Shown: positions 58,861 through 64,000 of the stretch, piece by piece
Numbering within the stretch: position 1 is the stretch's first letter
Layout of the letters: each line of letters opens with the position of its first letter
From: Maniola hyperantus
Lineage: Eukaryota > Arthropoda > Insecta > Lepidoptera > Nymphalidae
DNA length: 64,000 nucleotides
Direction of reading: 5' to 3'
NCBI RefSeq assembly: GCF_902806685.2
Contig: NC_048553.1
Location: forward strand, 12,567,440-12,631,439
Translations under genes and position numbers: made by a program
The notes under the pieces: model-generated
Seen by the model: only the letters and a program-made list of their open reading frames with translations
What the model was told of the DNA's origin: nothing
Databases searched by the model: none

Positions 58861-59366
58861 ACCACGTCGTCGAAAATTCCGCCCCTGGTTGCCTCTGGGC
58901 CAAAGGTGCCCATCAAGCTGGCACAATGGTGCCTGGCACGCTGAACGGCGATGAACAATCTTTGGACCAGGTAGGCCCCAGACCGCGGATCGCAACCTCT
59001 TTGCCTTAGGCGACGGCCTATGTCGCGTGCAAAAGCCTTCGCTTCCTCGCCCCAGCAGCCCATTGTCTCTACCGCCAGTGGGACAAAGAGGTATATATCT
59101 CCCAAGAAGAAGGGCATATTTAACCTTTTCTCGCGGTAGCGACCTCTGCAGCGGCGCCGGCCTCCCGCGACGTTCGGTCGAGATGGCTTGGCGCGAAAGT
59201 GCTATAATAGCAGGCATTTTTGCCATAGGACGAGCGTCAAGCCATCTGGACGCTTGCCATCTGTGCGGCTCAGCCCAGGCGGCTTTGAAAACAGGGCACG
59301 TTGGCCGAGATGAGAGCCCTGCGGACGATATCGTTCAGGACATGGTGACGAGGAAACCTCCTTGAT
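58861..59366 (-). pseudogene. Reverse-transcriptase-linked C-terminal domain, frameshifted
   Basis: GC-rich. Minus-strand pieces in shifting frames read HVLNDIVRRALISANVPC, LSRTDGKRPDGLTLVLW and then DIYLFVPLAVETMGCWGEE, FARDIGRRLRQRGCDPRSG and YLVQRLFIAVQRARH, ending GIFDDVVS. The order DGKRPDG - WD/DT region (lost here) - K-KY - FVPLAVETxG - LGRRL - DPRS - QR is one I know from the C-terminus of reverse-transcriptase proteins in many animal genomes, probably a PD-(D/E)XK-like fold. At least two frame breaks and a stop. Lies just beyond an RTE 3' end on the same strand. Confidence 0.55.
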
Positions 59367-59384
59367 AACTTTGTTTTATGTAAT

Positions 59385-59785
59385 CATCATCATCATCATC
59401 AACCAATAGACGTCCACTGCTGGACATAGGTCTCTTGTAGGGACTTCCACACGCCACGGTCTTGCGCCGCCTGGATCCAGCGGCTCCCTGCGACTCGTTT
59501 GATGTCGTCCGTCCACCTAGCAGGGGGACTTCCAACGCTGCGTCTTCCGGTGCAAGGTCGCCATTCTAGCACCTTGGAACCCCAACGTCTGTCGGTTGTA
59601 CGAACTATGTGCCCTGCCCATTGCCACTTCAGCTTCGCAACCCGTTGAGCTATGTCGGTTACTCTAGTTCTCCTACGGATCTCCTCATTTCTGATTTAAT
59701 CACGTAAAGAAACTCCAAGCATAGCTCTCTCCATCGCCCGCTGAGTGAATCTGAGCTTTCTTATGAGGCTTATTGTTTTATGTAT
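59385..59785 (-). pseudogene. RTE-type LINE ORF2 C-terminus
   Basis: Minus strand: TQRAMERAMLGVSLRD, RRRTRVTDIAQRVAKLKW, VLEWRPCTGRRS, then GVWKSLQETYVQQWTSIG and a (GAT)n tail at 59384-59400. One frame break near the RNEEIRRR segment. Longest RTE tail without an insertion. Confidence 0.85.
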
Positions 59786-60031
59786 GTAACCACATTGCTC
59801 ATGTCTTGTACCACACTCACATTCACGTAGGCGTAGGTTTCACAAGTTGGGAGTTTTTATTGTATATTAATTAGTAGCTGAAAGAGCTTACAGCATCCAA
59901 CATTTCAGTCGCAATGTTCCCCGGGTTGATAATGCGGCTAATTAAAATTTATTAACATTAAATTACCAGTAATTTTCACCATAAATTCGCGCTTTTAAAG
60001 CGTGCGAAACTTTGGGGAAACAATTTTATTA
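59786..60031. other. No gene seen
   Basis: Unassigned. Confidence 0.3.
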
Positions 60032-60095
60032 TTAACTAGCTTATGCTTGCGACTTCGATCGCGTGGACCACTTTCAAACTTCTATTTCATCTCCT
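60032..60095 (-). mobile_element. H1 Helitron-like end fragment
   Basis: AACTAGCTTATGCTTGCGAC, TTCTATTTCATCTCCTTAA; truncated. Confidence 0.7.
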
Positions 60096-60156
60096 TAAAT
60101 AAAAATAAAAATAAAATAAATAATTTGTGGTTACATCACAAGAAAAAAATGAAAAA

Positions 60157-60592
60157 AACCGGCCAAGTGCGAGTCAGGCTCGCGCACCGAGGATTCCGTA
60201 GGTAGTACAGTCGCATTTTTTCGACATTTTGCACGATAAATCAAAAACTATGATTCATAAAAATAAACAAAAATTCATTTTAGAATCCACAGGTGAAGCC
60301 CTTTCATATGATACCCCACTTGATATAGTTATCTTACTTTGATAATTTAAAAATACTAAATATTATTATTTCATGACCACAATTTTTTTTTGTGTGTATG
60401 TAACCACAACTTAACTTCACGGTTTTCAGATTTTTCCCCTAATGTCTGCTATAAGACCTACCTACCTGCACAAATTTCATGATTCTAGTTCAACAGGAAG
60501 TACCCTGTAGGTTTCTTGACAGACGGACAGATAGACAGACAGACAACAAAGTGATCCTATAAGGGTTCCGTTTTACCTCAAGTACGGAACTT
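60157..60592 (+). mobile_element. G-family repeat, full length, left half of an inverted pair
   Basis: ACCGGCCAAGTGCGAGTCAG to CAAGTACGGAACTTTAAAAA. Confidence 0.85.
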
Positions 60593-60594
60593 TA

Positions 60595-60815
60595 AAAATT
60601 ATAATTTGTTCATAAACAAATAATATTGCTATTTTCAATTTTCAAAGTAAGAGTATTATACCAAGTGGGGTATCATGTGAAAGGTTTTTATTTGTACATT
60701 CTAAAACAGATTTTTGTTTATTTTTAGTTTTTGATTGATCGTGCAAAATGTCGATAAAACACGATTGTAGTACGGAACTCTCAGTGCGCGAGTCTGACTC
60801 GCACTTGGCCAGTTT
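60595..60815 (-). mobile_element. G-family repeat, 5' half, right side of an inverted pair
   Basis: Minus strand starts CTGGCCAAGTGCGAGTCAGA (60812) and runs to CAATTTTCAAAGTAAGAGTA-type sequence, ending at the 3' end of the plus copy. Confidence 0.8.
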
Positions 60816-60819
60816 TTTT

Positions 60820-60976
60820 TAAAGAATATTAGCCATGTTAATAATGACCAATATTCCCCATTCCCCTTCAACTAAGCGTAAAGCTTGAGGTACGACAATA
60901 GTGCAACGGGTGGGGTTTGAACCTCCGACCTTTCGGAATTGAGTCCGCTCCTTAACCGTTGAGCTATTGAGGCTAT
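60820..60976 (-). mobile_element. SINE-C
   Basis: T-run, TTAACATGGCTAATATTC (minus), GGTTCAAACCCCACCC, GCTCAACGGTTAAGGAG. Confidence 0.8.
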
Positions 60977-61002
60977 TAAATTAGTTTGTAAATATCAGAT
61001 AT

Positions 61003-61292
61003 AGGTACTGATTCTGAGCACAACTTAATTTTAGAGTATTCGCATCCTCTTCTTACTAACGTAATATGAAAAGGACAGACGCAGTTTGACAGTTTTAAAT
61101 TTAATTTATAGACGGTAAAACCCGTGATTTTAGCGCACAGTCGCGAGCCTACTGTTTAAATTTGTAGCGTGCACTAAAATTTAGTCTTTAAATGTAAAGT
61201 TCATGTTCTGTCCCTTTTTAGCATTGTTAAAAAGAGAAGGATGCAGATACTCTAAATTTAGTTTAGAGAAAGACAACGGAATCGGTGCCAAT
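61003..61292. mobile_element. GGCACCGATTC-family MITE, complete
   Basis: AGGTACTGATTCTGAGCACA ... CGGAATCGGTGCCAATAT; reverse of 6569-6862. Confidence 0.75.
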
Positions 61293-61583
61293 ATTATGTA
61301 GGCTCAACTAACATTGTATTTAACACCGAAACTATCTCACCCAGAATGGGCCATATAACGCCATAGCTATTTACACACAATGCCTGTTATATATTGTATA
61401 GTAAATAAGAGGGACAGCCTCATAAATTCCTTCGTCCACAGCTAAAGGTGTGTTCACACCGAACCGTGCAGTGTAGAGACATAGCTGAGTCATGATAGCT
61501 GTATCAATTATATTATTTTCAGGCGCTCTACATCGGCCCTAAATAATGAGAACGAAGTACCAAATTTTTCTTATTATAAAAAA
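61293..61583. other. No gene seen
   Basis: Unassigned. Confidence 0.3.
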
Positions 61584-61715
61584 AACCGGCCAAGTGCGAG
61601 CCAGGCTCGCGCAATGAGGGTTCCGTACTACAGTCGTATTTTTTCAACATTTTGCACGATAATTCAAAACTATGATGCATACAAATAATTAATGAAAATC
61701 TGTTTTAGAATAAAC
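61584..61715 (+). mobile_element. G-family 5' end
   Basis: AACCGGCCAAGTGCGAGCCA ... GATGCATACAAATAATTAAT. Confidence 0.8.
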
Positions 61716-61736
61716 ATAACTAAACATAATGTTAGA

Positions 61737-61826
61737 AATTATAAAATTCTCAATCCCTGCCAGGAATCGAACCCGGGGCCTCCCACTAATAAGACCACAG
61801 CGCTTACCACTGCACCAGAGAGGTCA
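61737..61826 (-). mobile_element. SINE-A head
   Basis: Minus strand: GACCTCTCTGGTGCAGTGGT, CCCGGGTTCGATTCCTGGCA, then TTTATAATTTCTAAC. Confidence 0.8.
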
Positions 61827-62175
61827 AAGTTTGACAGATCCAGGCCCAGTCGCGTCGGTTTTGTGTGAACAGTCCCTAAGGCTCCTTACCACACACCATC
61901 CACTATAACACACGAGGAGGATAAGCCCACTTTGAAACAAGATACGGTACAAAAGGGGCGCCATCAAAATTCTGATGCCGTCGGAACCCATATTTATCAT
62001 TTTCCGTAAAATTTTCACTCAAAGCGGCATATTAGTTGTAGTGGTGCAAGTGATAGGTTTAAAACTGTTTTAAATTGTAAAAAACTGACTACTCATACTA
62101 TAAATGCGAAAATGTGTTTGTTTGTCCTTGTCCTTCAATCACGCTCCAAATGGGCTAACGGAAGATCTGGAAAGT
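61827..62175. other. No gene; H2 scrap at ~62095-62160
   Basis: CATACTATAAATGCGAAAAT and TGTCCTTCAATCACGCTCCA are an H2 scrap. The remainder is unassigned. Confidence 0.4.
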
Positions 62176-62275
62176 CCAAATTCCACGGATACGTACGAAG
62201 CGATTTGCCTCCTCATTTCTAATCCGAACCGCTAAGATTTGGAACATTCTTCCAGCATCAATTTTCCCCTCCAAT
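62176..62275 (+). pseudogene. LINE ORF2 C-terminal scrap
   Basis: Encodes RIRTKRFASSFLIRTAKI then WNILPASIFP; same LINE as 40460-40832. Confidence 0.8.
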
Positions 62276-62334
62276 ATTAAAGTCACACGTTACATCATAT
62301 AACTAAGAGTTGGTTATCTTGGCGCTTCTTCCGC

Positions 62335-62460
62335 TTGAGCATTTTTTTTATTTATAGACTAGCGCTTGGCTGCAATCAGACCTGGTGGCAAGTGATGATG
62401 CAGCCTAAGATGGAGCACGCTTGTCTAGAAATGCCTATTCACTAGTGAATATAGGCATCT
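62335..62460 (-). mobile_element. LINE 3' end of the SINE-A partner type
   Basis: T-run, GACTAGCGCTTGGCTGCAAT, GGTGGCAAGTGATGATGCAG, AGATGGAGCACGCTTGTC. Confidence 0.75.
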
Positions 62461-62504
62461 TCTTACAGTCCAAGACCCTATTTAAGAAATAAACGTTTTC
62501 TTAC

Positions 62505-62600
62505 TTTATTTTAGCGTTTAAACTATCGTGAGTGATTCGAAACTAGTCGGGCTAACGTCGACTAAACACGTGAGTAAAGCCGGGACAGATAATATATATA
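62505..62600. repeat. GAAACTAGTCGGGCTAACGTC repeat, uninterrupted
   Basis: TAGCGTTTAAACTATCGTGA-GTGATT joined to CGAAACTAGTCGGGCTAACG and ACACGTGAGTAAAGCCGGGA. Confidence 0.65.
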
Positions 62601-62717
62601 AAGGTAATAAATTACTCTTCTTGATAGTCTGATGTTGGATTTGTAAGATATATATAGTGGTGATAATTATTACGCAAACTTAAAACTAAAGCTACGAGGG
62701 TTCCAAAAGCGCCCAGG

Positions 62718-62852
62718 TTTCTTTCTTTCTTCTATCTAGTCACACATCGCTTGTTACTTGTACCACATTCTAGTGTGTCATGAAATTCGAGTCATTCAAT
62801 ATTAATTCCCTTCACGGTAATCGTGTGTGTACTTTATTGGCTAGACTATGCA
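62718..62852. repeat. 135-bp direct repeat, copy 1
   Basis: CACATTCTAGTGTGTCATGA ... TGTACTTTATTGGCT, repeated at 63060-63190 (offset 344). H2 and G scraps lie between. Confidence 0.75.
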
Positions 62853-62854
62853 AA

Positions 62855-63065
62855 AAAACAACGTTAATCAGTTGCTCCGTTGCGACGTGACTGAAGGACA
62901 AACACATATTATAAATGCGAAAGTGTGTTTCTTTGTTGGTTTGTTGATTTACTGTTTTGTTGGTTTGTTTGAACGTGATTACAACACAACAACAAACGTG
63001 TTTTTTTCCCGATAGATAATGGTACAGAACCCTTCGTGCGCGATCCGACTCGCACTTGGCTTTTT
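62855..63065. mobile_element. H2 and G scraps
   Basis: GACGTGACTGAAGGACAAAC (H2 minus), ATTATAAATGCGAAAGTGTG (H2 plus) and GATCCGACTCGCACTTGGC (G minus 5' end) are juxtaposed fragments. Confidence 0.6.
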
Positions 63066-63190
63066 CTTTCATCTTTCTACTCAAACATCTTCGCTTGTAA
63101 CTTGTGCCACAGTCTAGTGTGTCATGAAACTCGAGTCATTCAATATTAATTCTCTCCACGGTAATGGTGTATGTACTTTATTGGCTCGAT
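63060..63190. repeat. 135-bp direct repeat, copy 2
   Basis: See 62718-62852. Sequence 63191-63451 after it is unassigned apart from a G scrap (AGGGTTCCGTACCTAAAGGA, 63378). Confidence 0.75.
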
Positions 63191-63451
63191 CACGGTTCGT
63201 TCAAATTCAAATTCGAAATACGATTATTCGAATAGGCTTTTACAAGCTCTTTTGATTCAAAAGCCTACTTATTTATGTCTAAAAAGATATACTGAAGGAA
63301 AAGGAATGTCGATTTTATCAGAAAGGCAAGTGAAAAGTCATTAAATTATCATGGTTTTCTAACATCATTAATTTTTAGGGTTCCGTACCTAAAGGATAAA
63401 TAAACGGAGCCACTGTTACTGCTGTCTATGTCAGAAAGGAGCTTATGTGAC

Positions 63452-63574
63452 ACGTCCCTAAAGGAAACTTTAAAAAAAACACGTGAACAAAATTGCCAGC
63501 AAAAGTTCATTAAGGCGTACCTTTTGAGATAGTGTCATAGATAGTCTTTTGAGATACTGTCATAGAACAAGCAT
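63452..63574. repeat. Tandem unit at window end, copy 1
   Basis: ACACGTGAACAAAATTGCCA ... TACTGTCATAGAACAAGCAT; copy 2 starts 426 bp later and runs off the window. Inside, TTTTGAGATAGTGTCATAGA and TTTTGAGATACTGTCATAGA form a short internal tandem. Confidence 0.85.
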
Positions 63575-63880
63575 GCGTTAATAGCTCGTTTATGCTCCTT
63601 TTTTTTGCAATGTACTAATTGGGGACACAATTATCTCATTATATAAATAAGCAAAGTCAACAAAATTCTTGTTTAGGTACATCACATACCATAAAATTAC
63701 TCATTGATCCCAGTTTAACTTGTTAATGCTTTGTTCTAGTTCAAATTTTACATCATAAACACAATATTGTGTTCTTTCTAGGGACAGTCACTGTTATGTG
63801 AAACAACCCTAAACAAACCAACAAACAAAAGGGATGTTTCAGCTGACATACACAAAAATGTTAGACAGGACCTTATGGGA

Positions 63881-64000
63881 AACGTCCCTAAAGGGAACTA
63901 AAAAACACGTGAACAAAATTGCCAGCAAAAGTTCATTAAGGCGTACCTTTTGAGATAGTGTCATAGATAGTCTTTTGAGATACTGTCATAGAACAAGCAT
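63881..64000. repeat. Tandem unit at window end, copy 2 (cut by window)
   Basis: Nearly identical to copy 1 through GAACAAGCAT at the last base. The 63575-63880 spacer is unassigned and would be part of the ~426-bp unit. Confidence 0.85.

Noticed and set aside
58858..59226. 122-codon minus-strand frame as an independent gene
   Set aside because: It overlaps the recognisable DPRSG/ETMG frame and is mainly its out-of-frame shadow; only short parts read the conserved region.
62176..62460. Twin-primed (5'-inverted) LINE insertion
   Set aside because: The inverted part lies beyond the poly(A) side of the minus-strand copy, which twin priming cannot produce; two separate fragments are simpler.

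Overview
This window looks like repeat-dense intronic or intergenic DNA from a moth or butterfly (Lepidoptera). Evidence for Lepidoptera is the dense set of short repeat types typical of that order: Helitron-like elements ending in a GC-rich hairpin plus CTAG, often carrying GTCY/GACT microsatellites (Lep1-like); tRNA-headed SINEs; an RTE-type LINE ending in a (GAT)n tail; and many small inverted-repeat (MITE-like) elements. I found no intact host protein-coding gene. The only host-gene candidate is an untranslated first exon at about 32498-32856 (initiator motif, no ATG, GTAAGT donor). All identifications come from reading the sequence; nothing was searched against a database.

Family names used below. 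H1: Helitron-like, TC-AATATATAAAAGG ... (GACT)n ... CTAG, about 220 bp. H2: Helitron-like/Lep1-like, TC-AGTACCC or TC-TATACTAATATTATAAATGCG ... GGGCATCAGCTAG, about 200-230 bp. H3/H4: related elements ending in GAGCGAAGCCGGGGCGGGTCAGCTAGT. G: about 420-bp repeat, CCGGCCAAGTGCGAGTC ... GTACGGAACCCTAAAAA, found in A-runs; G2 is a divergent relative. SINE-A: tRNA head plus a body whose 3' end matches a LINE tail. SINE-B: tRNA head with a (GAT)n tail like that of the RTE. SINE-C: about 165 bp, tRNA head and poly(A) tail.

Layout. 1-10 kb: a local A-B-A'-B' duplication with separate MITE insertions, an RTE 3' end, H1/H2/H3 copies, a full SINE-A, three copies of a 250-bp unit, a 0.6-kb foldback element, and a LINE end inserted into a SINE with a 14-bp target duplication. 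9.4-25 kb: an RTE fragment broken by a 289-bp MITE with a CTG duplication, hAT MITEs, a second foldback copy, and a 934-bp PIF/Harbinger-like element with TTA duplications. 25-32 kb: a palindromic repeat carrying a hammerhead-like motif, SINE-B, a 46-nt T run from a SINE-C. 32-48 kb: the candidate first exon, tandem G copies, LINE 3' coding fragments, TTA-flanked MITEs, a SINE-B cluster and a textbook Helitron insertion. 48-52 kb: a 1950-bp P-element-like transposon with a degenerate, intron-split THAP domain, then a 142-bp duplication flanking an H1 exactly. 53-64 kb: relatives of the earlier palindromes, a 23-bp direct repeat flush with a composite insertion, a degenerate reverse-transcriptase-linked reading frame next to an RTE end, and several local duplications, one cut by the window end.

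How it fits together. Two SINE-LINE pairings are visible: SINE-B shares its 3' tail with the RTE, and SINE-A shares its 3' end with a LINE whose C-terminal coding remnant lies at 40.46-40.83 kb. Nested insertions show order of events and give clean empty sites for several families. The best leads are the P-like THAP element, the hammerhead-like motif, the untranslated exon and the Helitron-flanking duplication.
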